This document shows positions 33,167 through 41,984 of a DNA stretch of 64,000 nt, piece after piece. A program made the translations under genes and the position numbers. The stretch is from UBA2336 sp031395485 (lineage in GTDB: Bacteria > Bacteroidota > Bacteroidia > Cytophagales > Cyclobacteriaceae): positions 186,001 through 250,000 of the forward strand of contig JANNUS010000006.1 of NCBI GenBank assembly GCA_031395485.1. The letters are read 5' to 3'. Within the stretch, counting starts at the first letter, position 1. Each line of letters begins with the position of its first letter. The notes beneath the pieces are model-generated. The model made no database searches. It was not told the DNA's origin and saw nothing but the letters and a program-made list of their open reading frames with translations.

Positions 33167-34411
33167 TTACGATTCGAATTCTTTTTTCAATACTTGATGT
33201 AAACTTTCAACGGTTTCCTCTTCCAAGTCTGTTCTTTTCACAATTTCCTCTTTATTTAAGGCTAACACACTTTTGGCGGTATCTAAACCAATGCGTTTAA
33301 GTTCATCAATAACCCAACTTTCAATCTCATCCGAAAACTCATCCAAGTCAACATCTTCTTCTTGCCCGCCTTCAAGTTCACGGAACACATCAATTTCATA
33401 ACCGGCCAGACGACTTGCCAGTTTAATGTTCAATCCGCCTTTACCAATAGCCAGTGAAACTTGATCGGGTTTCAAATACACCATGATGCGGTTATTATCC
33501 TTATCAACCTTGATACTGGAAATTTTTGCCGGGCTTAAGGCACGACTAACAAACAGTTCAAGATTCTCGGTGTAGTTGATTACATCAATATTTTCATTCT
33601 GTAATTCACGAACAATTGCGTGAATACGAGACCCTTTCATACCAACACACGCGCCAACCGGATCGATACGATCATCGTATGACTCTACGGCAACTTTTGC
33701 GCGCTCACCGGGTTCACGAACAGCTTTCTTAATAGTGATAAGGCCATCATAAACTTCTGGAACTTCCTGCTCGAATAAACGCTCTAAAAATACAGGAGAT
33801 GTTCTGGAAAGAATAATTTTTGGACTACCGTTCACCATCTCTACTTTGTGAACAATAGCACGTACAGTTTCGCCTTTTCTGTAACGGTCTTTTGGTATTT
33901 GCTCTCCACGAGGGATAGCGATTTCATTACCCTCTGCGTCAATCAACAACACTTCTTTACCAAGTACCTGATAAACCTCTCCATTAATAATTTCACCTAC
34001 AAGGTCTTTATACTTTTGGAAAATAATATCCTTTTCAAGGTCTTTAACCTTTTGCATAAGCGTTTGTCGCGCTGTTGTTACAGCTCTGCGACCAAAATCT
34101 TCTAAATAGATTTGCTCTGCTACTTCTTCACCTACTTCAAAATCAGGCTCGATCTTTTGTGCTTCGGCCAAGGCGATTTTATCGTGTTCCCAAATATCTT
34201 CGGAGTCATCGTCAACGATTTCCCGGAAACGCCAGATTTCAAGGTCACCCTTGTCGGCATTTACAATGATATCGAAGTTATCGTCTGTCTCGTATTTCTT
34301 CTTGATCATGTTACGGAATACATCTTCCAGTATTCTGATCATGGTAGGGCGATCGATGTTTTTTTGTTTCGCGAAGTCTGCAAACGACTCTATGAGCGTA
34401 CTAGCGTCCAT
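33167..34411 (-). CDS. nusA: transcription factor NusA
   Basis: 414 residues: N-terminal RNA polymerase-binding domain (about 1-130), S1 domain (about 135-200), and the KH1-KH2 region with 'VGACVGMKGSRIHAIVRELQ' and 'VSLAIGKGGLNIKLASRLAG' (about 230-350). A short acidic linker and a C-terminal helix-hairpin-helix-like segment follow. It modulates pausing, termination and antitermination. The ATG lies 8 bases after the rimP stop. Confidence 0.97.
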   Translation of the reverse strand: MDASTLIESFADFAKQKNIDRPTMIRILEDVFRNMIKKKYETDDNFDIIVNADKGDLEIWRFREIVDDDSEDIWEHDKIALAEAQKIEPDFEVGEEVAEQIYLEDFGRRAVTTARQTLMQKVKDLEKDIIFQKYKDLVGEIINGEVYQVLGKEVLLIDAEGNEIAIPRGEQIPKDRYRKGETVRAIVHKVEMVNGSPKIILSRTSPVFLERLFEQEVPEVYDGLITIKKAVREPGERAKVAVESYDDRIDPVGACVGMKGSRIHAIVRELQNENIDVINYTENLELFVSRALSPAKISSIKVDKDNNRIMVYLKPDQVSLAIGKGGLNIKLASRLAGYEIDVFRELEGGQEEDVDLDEFSDEIESWVIDELKRIGLDTAKSVLALNKEEIVKRTDLEEETVESLHQVLKKEFES

Positions 34412-34419
34412 TACAATTA

Positions 34420-34893
34420 TTATTTAAATGATACCAACACAAATGTTTTGTCAATGTCTTCAAAAGAGATTTCTACTGATTTCTCTTCTTTCTTTTTTCC
34501 GCTTCCTATCTGTTGAAGAAGCTCTATCTTGTTTTCATGTACGTGGGATAACTTCCCTTCAAGCGTTTCAATTTTTGTTTTAACTTTTACGATTCGGCCA
34601 ACATTTTTAACATACTGCCTTCTGTTTTTCAGGGGTTGATCTAACCCTGGCGTTGAAACTTCCAACACAAAAGCACCATCTATCAAGCTATTTTCATCCA
34701 GCGCATTCGAAAGATTCCGGCTCAACTCAGCACAGTCGTCAATTGAAATGCCATTGTCCCCATCCAAGATCACCAACAGCTTTTTAGGATTATTACGAAG
34801 CGAAACAATCACATCAACCACAAAGTGGCTCACATCTTTGAGATGCGATTCGGCCAATTTCTTTATTTCCCCTGTATAATCCTGCAAATCCAT
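34420..34893 (-). CDS. rimP: ribosome maturation factor RimP
   Basis: 157 residues from the ATG at 34893; the in-frame TTG at 34932 is inside the leader hairpin and unlikely. The family motifs 'LLVILDGDNGISIDDCAELS' and 'FVLEVSTPGLDQPLKNRRQY' are present. RimP is needed for assembly of the 30S head. It is the first gene of the operon with nusA and infB, the usual bacterial order. Confidence 0.95.
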   Translation of the reverse strand: MDLQDYTGEIKKLAESHLKDVSHFVVDVIVSLRNNPKKLLVILDGDNGISIDDCAELSRNLSNALDENSLIDGAFVLEVSTPGLDQPLKNRRQYVKNVGRIVKVKTKIETLEGKLSHVHENKIELLQQIGSGKKKEEKSVEISFEDIDKTFVLVSFK

Positions 34894-34931
34894 TATTCTG
34901 CTAAACCCTGATTTAAAAAAGCGTATAAACA

Positions 34932-34955
34932 AAGAGGGGACTTGTGTCCCCTCTT
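34932..34955 (-). promoter_or_regulatory. leader hairpin of the rimP-nusA-infB operon
   Basis: Perfect 9-bp arms AAGAGGGGA (34932-34940) and TCCCCTCTT (34947-34955) around a 6-base loop lie between the promoter and the rimP ATG, in what would be the 5' untranslated region. On the minus strand the T tract that follows is broken (TGTTTATACGCTTTTTT), so terminator activity is uncertain. Confidence 0.65.
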
Positions 34956-34977
34956 CTGATTATCCCGTTTAGTGAAG

Positions 34978-35007
34978 CAAAGGTAGCCAATTTTTATATT
35001 TTCGCAA
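34978..35007 (-). promoter_or_regulatory. promoter of the rimP-nusA-infB operon
   Basis: On the minus strand a TTG (35007-35005) is followed after exactly 19 bases by TACCTTTG (34985-34978), an ideal match to the Bacteroidota housekeeping promoter TTG-N19-TAnnTTTG. The transcript would begin about 75-80 bases before the rimP ATG. Confidence 0.8.
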
Positions 35008-35095
35008 TAATGGATTTGGATAAATTGATTTTGAGGATAGTTAGATTGAGATTTTACTTCAATTTTTTCGATAGTTTCGGGCTTTAACTTAATGT

Positions 35096-36085
35096 ATGCG
35101 CGTTCAGCTGGTAATCTTAATTGGGGTGTTGGGTTTGGCCTCCTGTACTATGGAAAAAGAGAAAAAGAGCAAAGAAGTTGAGGGCTCAAGGGTCGCAAAT
35201 GTTCCGGAATTCAATCCCGATTCAGCTTTTCAGTTTATACAACAGCAAGTTAATTTTGGTCCCCGAATTCCGAATTCGGCAGCTCATCGCAAAGCAAGTG
35301 ATTACTTTATTGCGCAGTTTAAGAAGTATGGGGCTACTGTAACAACCCAAAACTTTTCTGCCACCAGCTATGACAATCAAAAATTAAACCTGACCAATAT
35401 TATCGCATCGATTAATCCAGAAAGAAAGAAAAGAATACTATTAGCGGCTCACTGGGATACACGACCAATAGCGGATAAAGACCTTGAAAAACCAACATCC
35501 ACATTTGATGGAGCAAATGACGGAGCAAGCGGAGTTGGAGTTTTGTTAGAAATTGTACGAGTAATTAAAAATGACACAGTGCTTAAGGTCGGTGTTGATA
35601 TTATTCTTTTTGATGGAGAGGATTGGGGTGAAAAAGACGGTGAACGTGGCTCTCGCCCATTACCAACGGGGTTGGAAGAATGGTGGTGCTTAGGATCTCA
35701 ACATTGGTCAAAAAATAAACACACACCAAATTACTCAGCTTATTTTGGAATTTTATTGGATATGGTAGGAGGAAAAAATGCTCAATTTGCTCGCGAGGGT
35801 TATTCGATGGAGTACGCCCCCAGTGTGGTGGAAAACGTATGGAATACAGCCTCTCGTATAGGGTTCTCACAATACTTTATCAATACGACTATTGGGTTTA
35901 CCACGGATGATCATCGTTTTGTAAATGAGATTGGCAAAATCCCCATGATTGATATTATAAGTTATGACCCCATTACTGGCTTTGGCGATTTTCATCACAC
36001 GCGCAAAGACAATATGGAAATTATAAGTAGAGAAACGTTGCAGGCTGTTGGGCAAACGTTACTACAGGTTGTTTATCACGAGTGA
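35096..36085 (+). CDS. M28-family lipoprotein, glutaminyl cyclase-like
   Basis: 329 residues. Lipoprotein signal MRVQLVILIGVLGLASC (lipobox LASC, Cys17). The mature part is an M28 alpha/beta fold: 'ILLAAHWDTRP' with the first zinc His/Asp region, 'FDGANDGASGVGVLLEIV' with the metal Asp, 'IILFDGEDWG' with the Glu/Asp pair, and 'FHHTRKDNME' with the last His. The DGEDWG and DGANDGASG motifs are typical of glutaminyl-peptide cyclotransferases rather than aminopeptidases, so it may convert N-terminal Gln to pyroglutamate in the periplasm. Confidence 0.88.
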   Translation: MRVQLVILIGVLGLASCTMEKEKKSKEVEGSRVANVPEFNPDSAFQFIQQQVNFGPRIPNSAAHRKASDYFIAQFKKYGATVTTQNFSATSYDNQKLNLTNIIASINPERKKRILLAAHWDTRPIADKDLEKPTSTFDGANDGASGVGVLLEIVRVIKNDTVLKVGVDIILFDGEDWGEKDGERGSRPLPTGLEEWWCLGSQHWSKNKHTPNYSAYFGILLDMVGGKNAQFAREGYSMEYAPSVVENVWNTASRIGFSQYFINTTIGFTTDDHRFVNEIGKIPMIDIISYDPITGFGDFHHTRKDNMEIISRETLQAVGQTLLQVVYHE

Positions 36086-36120
36086 ACACATTGTCTCCAC
36101 TATGATTTACCTGATTAAAA

Positions 36121-36165
36121 TGATTCGCATGATATTCTTTTAGAAGAATCATGTGCATCATATAA
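36121..36165. repeat. imperfect inverted repeat between convergent genes
   Basis: ATTCTT and AAGAAT cores flanked by ATGATTCGCATGAT and ATCATGTGCATCAT form an interrupted stem between the cyclase-like gene and rfbA. It may serve as a weak bidirectional terminator. No coding sequence is present at 36086-36173. Confidence 0.4.
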
Positions 36166-36173
36166 ATCACAGT

Positions 36174-37043
36174 TTAAGACAAATAATTAGGAAGGTTTTT
36201 CAGATACTGACCATACCCACTTTTTTCTAAAGGCTTAGCTAATTCCAGAAGTTGATTCTGATTAATGAATCCCATCCGAAAAGCAATTTCTTCAATGCAT
36301 CCTATTTTCAATCCTTGTCGTTGTTCAATTACCTGAACAAAATTGCCAGCCTGAATCAGCGAATCAAATGTTCCGGTATCAAGCCATGCAGTACCGCGGC
36401 TCATGGGTGCTACTTTTAGTTTTCCGTTTTTTAAATAGATGTTATTAACATCGGTGATTTCTAGTTCACCTCTTGGGCTTGGCCTTAGTGCTTTTGAAAT
36501 GGCCACAACACTGTTATCGTAAAAGTAAAGTCCCGGAACTGCGTAATTAGATTTTGGCTGCTTTGGCTTTTCTTCAATCGACAATGCTTTCATATCTTTA
36601 TTAAACTCGACAACACCGTATCGTTCCGGATCATTCACATGATAGGCGAACACAATTCCTCCATCGGGATTCGAACAAGACTGCAATAATTTCATTAACC
36701 CGGATCCATAAAAAATATTATCTCCAAGAATGAGTGCAGCCGAATCGTTACCAATAAATTTTTCTCCAATAATAAACGCCTGGGCTAATCCTTCAGGCTT
36801 GGGTTGCTCAGCATAGTAGAATTCACATCCCAACTGTTTACCATCGCCTAGTAATTTTTTAAAAAGAGGGAGATCATGCGGTGTGGAAATAATTAGAATT
36901 TCGCGAATGCCAGCCATCATCAATACCGACATAGGGTAATATATCATTGGCTTGTCATACACGGGCATAAGCTGCTTGCTGATGGCCAGTGTAAGTGGAT
37001 GCAACCGCGTGCCAGATCCGCCTGCTAAAATGATTCCCTTCAT
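36174..37043 (-). CDS. rfbA: glucose-1-phosphate thymidylyltransferase
   Basis: 289 residues, standard for RfbA/RmlA. The nucleotidyltransferase motif 'GIILAGGSGTRLHPLTLAIS' is at the N-terminus, with 'KQLMPVYDKPMIYYPMSVLM' and 'EEKPKQPKSNYAVPGLYFYD' following, and 'GTAWLDTGTFDSL' for the active-site Asp. It makes dTDP-glucose from dTTP and glucose-1-phosphate. Its ATG overlaps the rfbB stop by one base, so the two are coupled; ugd lies upstream. Confidence 0.97.
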   Translation of the reverse strand: MKGIILAGGSGTRLHPLTLAISKQLMPVYDKPMIYYPMSVLMMAGIREILIISTPHDLPLFKKLLGDGKQLGCEFYYAEQPKPEGLAQAFIIGEKFIGNDSAALILGDNIFYGSGLMKLLQSCSNPDGGIVFAYHVNDPERYGVVEFNKDMKALSIEEKPKQPKSNYAVPGLYFYDNSVVAISKALRPSPRGELEITDVNNIYLKNGKLKVAPMSRGTAWLDTGTFDSLIQAGNFVQVIEQRQGLKIGCIEEIAFRMGFINQNQLLELAKPLEKSGYGQYLKNLPNYLS

Positions 37044-38095
37044 CAGTCGTGGTACATTTTGGTGTAATATTGAAGATATGCCCCGGAAGTTACATTTTTA
37101 AGCCATTCCTGGTTATTTAAGTACCAATCCACGGTTTTTTCAAGGCCTGTTTCAAAAGTTGCCTCAGGCTTCCAACCTGTTTCTGTCATCAATTTAGAGG
37201 CATCAATGGCATAGCGTAAATCGTGACCGGGCCTGTCTTTCACATAGGTAATCAAAGATGCAGAAGTACCTGAAGCACGCCCAAGTTTTTTATCCAATAT
37301 TGAGCACAGTAACATTACTACATCAATATTTTTCCACTCGTTGTTGCCACCAATATTATAAACCTCACCTGATTTGCCTTTATGAAAAATTGTGTCAATC
37401 GCTTTCGCATGATCTTCTACATACAACCAATCGCGAATGTTTTCGCCTTTACCGTATACCGGCAACGGTTTATTATTGATGATGTTATTGATCATCAATG
37501 GAACTAATTTTTCTGGAAAATGATAGGGGCCATAATTGTTTGAGCACCGACTAACAATCGTGGGTAGTCCATAACTGTTATTGAAGGCTAACACAAAATG
37601 ATCGCTACTTGCTTTTGAGGCTGAATATGGGGAGCGTGGATCGAGTGAAGTATGTTCCGTAAAAAAACCTGAAGCAATTGATCCGTAAACTTCGTCTGTT
37701 GAAATGTGATAAAATAATTTATCCTGATAATTTCCATTCCATACAGTTTGCGCTGCCTTCAAAACGCGAATTGTGCCAATAATATTTGTGATGGCAAACT
37801 CATCGGGATTATGAATGGAACGATCAACGTGCGACTCTGCCGCCAAGTGAATAACATTTTCAATTTTATATTTTGTGAAAGTCTCATGCAAAACTTCCAG
37901 GTCGAGTATGTCTCCTTTAACGAAATGATAATTTGGTTTGCTTTCTATATCCCGAAGGTTTTCGAGATTCCCAGCGTAAGTAAGCTTATCGTAATTAACA
38001 ATGGAATAATCAGGATACTTGTTCACGAACAGCCTTACCACATGTGAACCAATGAAGCCGGCCCCTCCAGTAATTAAGATGGTTTTAGTCAGCAT
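37043..38095 (-). CDS. rfbB: dTDP-glucose 4,6-dehydratase
   Basis: 350 residues. An extended short-chain dehydrogenase with NAD-binding GGAGFIGSHVVRLF at residues 10-23. The catalytic signature is present as the Thr-Asp-Glu triad 'HISTDEVYGS' (about 130) and Tyr-x3-Lys 'YSASKASSDHF' (about 158). It forms dTDP-4-keto-6-deoxyglucose. rfbC and rfbD are not in the window, so the final sugar cannot be deduced. It is 6 bases downstream of ugd. Confidence 0.97.
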   Translation of the reverse strand: MLTKTILITGGAGFIGSHVVRLFVNKYPDYSIVNYDKLTYAGNLENLRDIESKPNYHFVKGDILDLEVLHETFTKYKIENVIHLAAESHVDRSIHNPDEFAITNIIGTIRVLKAAQTVWNGNYQDKLFYHISTDEVYGSIASGFFTEHTSLDPRSPYSASKASSDHFVLAFNNSYGLPTIVSRCSNNYGPYHFPEKLVPLMINNIINNKPLPVYGKGENIRDWLYVEDHAKAIDTIFHKGKSGEVYNIGGNNEWKNIDVVMLLCSILDKKLGRASGTSASLITYVKDRPGHDLRYAIDASKLMTETGWKPEATFETGLEKTVDWYLNNQEWLKNVTSGAYLQYYTKMYHD

Positions 38096-38101
38096 GAAGA
38101 A

Positions 38102-39415
38102 TTAGCTTTTCACGGATTTGCGCCCAATACTAACGTAAGTAAACCCAAGTTCACCCATATTTGATAAGTCGTAAAGATTCCTTCCATCAAAAATTAGCTT
38201 ATTTGTCATTAACGCACCCACTCTATCAAAGTCGGGATTGCGATACTCAGGCCACTCGGTTGCAATCAATAATGCGTCCGCACTTTGTAGTATGTCATAT
38301 TGATTTTCGCCATACTGAATTTTAGTGCCAAAAATCTTTTTAATGTTCTCCATTGCTTCCGGATCATGAACCTTTACCAGCGCACCTTCATTCAATAATT
38401 CTTGAATAATGTATAACGATGGAGCCTCGCGAATATCATCGGTATGAGGTTTGAAGGAGAGCCCCCACATGGCAATTGTTTTTCCTTTCAGTGATCCATT
38501 AAAATATTTTTTCAGGCTGGACACCAATTTAGTTTTTTGCTTTTCATTTACCGACATCACTGCTTTCAAAATTTTGAAGTCGTAGTCAGCATCATCAGAT
38601 GATTTTGCAAGAGCTTTTACATCTTTCGGAAAGCAGCTCCCTCCATATCCAATTCCTGCAAAAAGAAAACGCTTGCCAATTCTACTATCAGATCCAATTC
38701 CCTTTCGTATTAGGTCAACATCAGCGCCCAGGGTTTCACAGAGGTTGGCAATCTCGTTCATGAAGGTAATTTTGGTAGCTAAAAAAGCATTTGCCGCATA
38801 TTTTGTTAGTTCTGCAGACCGCTCGTCCATTAAAATTACCGGGTTGCCCTGCCGAGTAAACGGAGCATATAAATTTTCGATTACTTTAATAGCACGTGGC
38901 GAACGTGTGCCAACAACAACACGTTCTGGTTTCATAAAATCTTCTACTGCTAACCCTTCGCGTAAAAATTCAGGATTCGAAACCACATCAAACTCTACGG
39001 TAGCATTCTTTGCAATTTTCGCTTTTACCAATTCCGATGTTCCAACCGGCACGGTACTTTTGTTAACGATAACGGTATACTCTTTTAACATTGGACCAAT
39101 TTGCTCAGCCACTTTTAAAACGTATTGAAGATCTGCAGACCCATCTTCACCCGGGGGTGTTGGTAACGCAAGCATAATGATCTTTGCGTCTTTAATTCCT
39201 GCTGCTAAGTCTGTCGTAAAAAATAGTCGCCCCTGGTGTACATTTTTTTCAAACATGGGCTCTAGTCCACGTTCAAAGATTGTGATTTTCCCTTGCTGCA
39301 GCGTGGCTACTTTTTTCTCATCAATATCCACACATGTAACTGTATTGCCGGTTTCAGCAAAACAGGTTCCTGTAACTAACCCAACGTATCCAGTTCCGAT
39401 AACCGATATTTTCAT
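38102..39415 (-). CDS. ugd: UDP-glucose 6-dehydrogenase
   Basis: 437 residues. An NAD-binding domain starts 'GTGYVGLVTGTCFAETGNTV'. The catalytic cysteine is in 'GIGYGGSCFPKDVKAL' (about residue 262). The C-terminal UDP-binding domain has 'WGLSFKPHTDDIREAPSLYI'. It oxidises UDP-glucose to UDP-glucuronate for surface polysaccharides. It is first in an ugd-rfbB-rfbA operon, and a close homologue acting on another UDP-sugar cannot be excluded. Confidence 0.95.
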   Translation of the reverse strand: MKISVIGTGYVGLVTGTCFAETGNTVTCVDIDEKKVATLQQGKITIFERGLEPMFEKNVHQGRLFFTTDLAAGIKDAKIIMLALPTPPGEDGSADLQYVLKVAEQIGPMLKEYTVIVNKSTVPVGTSELVKAKIAKNATVEFDVVSNPEFLREGLAVEDFMKPERVVVGTRSPRAIKVIENLYAPFTRQGNPVILMDERSAELTKYAANAFLATKITFMNEIANLCETLGADVDLIRKGIGSDSRIGKRFLFAGIGYGGSCFPKDVKALAKSSDDADYDFKILKAVMSVNEKQKTKLVSSLKKYFNGSLKGKTIAMWGLSFKPHTDDIREAPSLYIIQELLNEGALVKVHDPEAMENIKKIFGTKIQYGENQYDILQSADALLIATEWPEYRNPDFDRVGALMTNKLIFDGRNLYDLSNMGELGFTYVSIGRKSVKS

Positions 39416-39435
39416 AATTCTTAACTAAAAGCTGC

Positions 39436-39443
39436 CAAAAATA
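39436..39443 (-). promoter_or_regulatory. candidate -7 element of the ugd-rfbBA operon
   Basis: The minus strand reads TATTTTTG, matching TAnnTTTG, 20 bases before the ugd ATG. The nearest TTG is only 12 bases upstream, so the -33 element is not clear. Confidence 0.35.
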
Positions 39444-39509
39444 ATTCTTTTATCACAACTCTCTGGTTAAGCTTAAAGGTGGCTTAACAATTAAACAAAC
39501 TAACATTCG

Positions 39510-39539
39510 TTTGGCAAAACCAAAAAATGCCTAACTTCG
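39510..39539 (+). promoter_or_regulatory. candidate promoter of the acyl-CoA dehydrogenase gene
   Basis: TTTG (39510-39513), an 18-base spacer, and TAACTTCG (39532-39539, one mismatch to TAnnTTTG) lie 28 bases before the ATG. Confidence 0.5.
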
Positions 39540-39567
39540 TATCCCTTAAACTATTAAAAGCTGATTT

Positions 39568-40737
39568 ATGGAGGTATTAGAAGAAAAAATGACTGGAGTA
39601 AATTTTGAAGAGAGCGAAAATCAGAAAATGATTGCCCAAATGATCCGTGATTTTGGAGCTAAAGAAATAAAACCGAAAATGATGGAATGGGACGAATCCC
39701 AGGAATTTCCAATAGAAGTTTTCAAAAAAATGGGCAAGCTGGGCATTATGGGTGTGCTAGTGCCAGAAGAGTACGGTGGTGCCGGTTTTGGTTACCCCGA
39801 ATACGTCACGGCCATTGCTGAGCTTTCTAAAATTGATGGATCAATTGGCCTTTCAATGGCTGCACACAACTCGTTGTGTACAGGCCACATTTTACAACAC
39901 GCAAATGAAGAACAAAAACAAAAATATCTACCCAAACTTGCTTCCGCAGAATGGATTGGAGCATGGGGATTGACGGAACCAAACACAGGCTCTGATGCCG
40001 GTAACATGAGGACAGTTGCTGTTAAAGATGGTGACTATTTTGTAATCAATGGGGCCAAAAATTTTATCACACATGCGCGGTCGGGCAATGTTGCGGTTGT
40101 GATTGTACGCACGGGAAAAGTGGGAGATTCACACGGCATGACTGCTTTCATTGTTGAAAAAGGTACCCCCGGATTTTCATCCGGTAAAAAAGAAAACAAA
40201 TTGGGCATGCGTGCCTCCGAGACTGCTGAGTTGATATTCACCGATTGTCGCGTACATAAATCGCAAATGATTGGAGAAGAAGGCGATGGGTTTATTCAAT
40301 CGATGAAGGTGCTGGATGGTGGAAGAATTTCCATTGCGGCATTAAGCCTTGGAATTGCACAGGGAGCTTTTGAAGCTGCTCTTAAATATTCACACGAGCG
40401 CCATCAGTTTAACCAGCCAATTTCAAAGTTTCAGGGAATTGCATTTAAGCTGGCCGATATGGCTACCAAAATTGAAGCTGCAAGATTGCTGACCTACCGT
40501 GCTGCCAGTTTAAAAGATAAAGGCTTTAATGTGAATAAGGAGTCGGCCATGGCTAAACTTTATGCTTCAGAAGTAGCAGTAGAAGTAGCCAACGAAGGCG
40601 TTCAGATTTTTGGCGGATATGGCTATACGAAGGATTTTCCGGCTGAGAAGTATTACCGGGATGCTAAGCTCTGTACGATTGGCGAAGGGACTTCTGAAAT
40701 TCAGAAATTGGTCATTTCTCGCACGATTTTGAAGTAG
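39568..40737 (+). CDS. acyl-CoA dehydrogenase, short/medium-chain type
   Basis: 389 residues. It has N-terminal helical, central beta and C-terminal helical domains of the ACAD family. FAD-binding motifs 'GAWGLTEPNTGSDAGNMRTV' and 'FVINGAKNFITHARSGNVAV' are present, and 'YRDAKLCTIGEGTSEIQKLV' contains the catalytic Glu of the short/medium-chain (butyryl-CoA-type) enzymes near the C-terminus. It introduces the trans-2 double bond in beta-oxidation or amino acid breakdown and passes electrons to ETF. It stands alone. Confidence 0.95.
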   Translation: MEVLEEKMTGVNFEESENQKMIAQMIRDFGAKEIKPKMMEWDESQEFPIEVFKKMGKLGIMGVLVPEEYGGAGFGYPEYVTAIAELSKIDGSIGLSMAAHNSLCTGHILQHANEEQKQKYLPKLASAEWIGAWGLTEPNTGSDAGNMRTVAVKDGDYFVINGAKNFITHARSGNVAVVIVRTGKVGDSHGMTAFIVEKGTPGFSSGKKENKLGMRASETAELIFTDCRVHKSQMIGEEGDGFIQSMKVLDGGRISIAALSLGIAQGAFEAALKYSHERHQFNQPISKFQGIAFKLADMATKIEAARLLTYRAASLKDKGFNVNKESAMAKLYASEVAVEVANEGVQIFGGYGYTKDFPAEKYYRDAKLCTIGEGTSEIQKLVISRTILK

Positions 40738-40739
40738 TC

Positions 40740-40771
40740 TTGCAAAATTGGATAGCCTTTTACTATATTTG
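40740..40771 (+). promoter_or_regulatory. promoter of rpsU
   Basis: TTG (40740-40742), a 21-base spacer and TATATTTG (40764-40771) match the Bacteroidota promoter well, 22 bases before the rpsU ATG. The TTG overlaps the end of the acyl-CoA dehydrogenase gene. Confidence 0.7.
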
Positions 40772-40793
40772 CAGCCCTAATTATTAAGAAAAC

Positions 40794-40988
40794 ATGCTTA
40801 TTATCAACATCAAAGAAAACGAGTCAATTGATAAGGCGCTGAAGCGTTTTAAGAAGAAGTTTGAGAAAACTGGCGTTTTAAAGCAGCTTCGTGCCCGTAC
40901 ATCTTTTCAAAAACCTTCTATAACGCGCAGAACAGAAATAAAGAAGGCAGCATACATCGAAAATTTAAGAAGAAACGAAACCGCTTAA
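40794..40988 (+). CDS. rpsU: 30S ribosomal protein S21
   Basis: 64 residues, basic. The sequence MLIINIKENESIDKALKRFK followed by KKFEKTGVLKQLRARTSF matches S21. S21 is important for ribosomal binding of the 3' end of 16S rRNA; Bacteroidota S21 has been linked to the hiding of the anti-Shine-Dalgarno sequence. It has its own promoter and a terminator before xerC. Confidence 0.96.
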   Translation: MLIINIKENESIDKALKRFKKKFEKTGVLKQLRARTSFQKPSITRRTEIKKAAYIENLRRNETA

Positions 40989-41016
40989 TAGCGCTACGAA
41001 TACAATATTTTAAACG

Positions 41017-41053
41017 ATCCCCTTTAGGTCTTTCTTAAAGGGGATTATTTTTT
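41017..41053 (+). terminator. intrinsic terminator after rpsU
   Basis: ATCCCCTTT (41017-41025) pairs with AAAGGGGAT (41037-41045), followed by TATTTTTTTT. Transcription into xerC may need read-through or its own promoter. An 18-bp perfect palindrome TCCCGATAGCTATCGGGA follows at 41065-41082. Confidence 0.85.
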
Positions 41054-41102
41054 TACATTAGGTATCCCGATAGCTATCGGGAAGGGTTTGTGTGGGCACC
41101 GA

Positions 41103-41984
41103 ATGATTGATTCCTTTTTAAAATACCTCCAATACGAAAAGCGCGTTAGTGCTCACACTTCGTTAGCGTACAAAAATGACCTCGACCAGTTTTCACAATT
41201 CCTGAAAGAGGTTTTCCCGGATACACCAATTGAGTCTGCTGATTATGGTATAGTTCGTACCTGGATAATTCAATTGGTGGATAGTGGTATTAAGGCTACA
41301 TCGGTAAACCGAAAAATTGCGAGTCTAAAAACATTTTATAAATTTTTGATGCGCCAGGAAGTGATTACTAAAACCCCGATGCAAAAGATCCGTGTACTTA
41401 AAACACAAAAGCGATTGCCTTCTTTTGTAAAGGAAGGTGATATGGTAACCCTCCTTGATAAGGTTGTATTTGAAGACACATTAGAGGGATGGCGCGATCG
41501 GTTGATTCTGGAATTTTTTTATGCGACCGGCATACGTCTTTCCGAATTAATTCAACTGAAGGAAAATCAAATCAGTCTACATGCGCGTACAATAAAAGTT
41601 TTAGGAAAAAGAAATAAGGAAAGAGTAATCCCTTTTCCAGTCAGTATCGTAAAAATACTTGAGGGGTATAGAAAAGTAAGGGATCACGAAATATCTATGA
41701 AGGATCATGGTTATTTATTTGTAACAGATCAGGGGGATCCCTGCTATCCGATGATGGTGTATAGAATCGTTAAAAAGTACTTGAGTGCCCACACAACTTC
41801 CGAAAAGAAAAGTCCGCACGTGCTGCGTCATACGTACGCCACCCACTTGTTAAACAAAGGGGCGGAGATAAATGCCGTAAAAGATTTGTTAGGTCACAGC
41901 AGTTTAGCTGCGACTCAAGTATATACGCACAACTCGATGGAAAAAATAAAAAAAGCCTTTGATCAGGCACATCCAAAGGCATAA
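41103..41984 (+). CDS. xerC: tyrosine recombinase, XerC/XerD type
   Basis: 293 residues from the ATG at 41103. The N-terminal SAM-like core-binding domain ('FLKYLQYEKRVSAHTSLAY') and the C-terminal catalytic domain are complete. The catalytic residues are visible: Arg in 'YATGIRLSELIQL', His-x2-Arg in 'PHVLRHTYATHLL', His in 'DLLGHSSLAATQVY' with the nucleophile Tyr in 'QVYTHNSMEKIK'. It resolves chromosome dimers at dif with a partner. The rpsU-xerC-hpf order is conserved in Bacteroidota. XerD cannot be excluded from sequence alone. Confidence 0.92.
   Translation: MIDSFLKYLQYEKRVSAHTSLAYKNDLDQFSQFLKEVFPDTPIESADYGIVRTWIIQLVDSGIKATSVNRKIASLKTFYKFLMRQEVITKTPMQKIRVLKTQKRLPSFVKEGDMVTLLDKVVFEDTLEGWRDRLILEFFYATGIRLSELIQLKENQISLHARTIKVLGKRNKERVIPFPVSIVKILEGYRKVRDHEISMKDHGYLFVTDQGDPCYPMMVYRIVKKYLSAHTTSEKKSPHVLRHTYATHLLNKGAEINAVKDLLGHSSLAATQVYTHNSMEKIKKAFDQAHPKA

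Noticed and set aside
33848..34105. Open frames opposite nusA and infB
   Set aside because: They are antisense shadows of well-identified genes, without start signals or family resemblance.
41103..41984. Tyrosine recombinase as sign of an integrated element
   Set aside because: It lies in the conserved rpsU-xerC-hpf order, and is of normal XerC/D length; no att repeats or phage genes are nearby.
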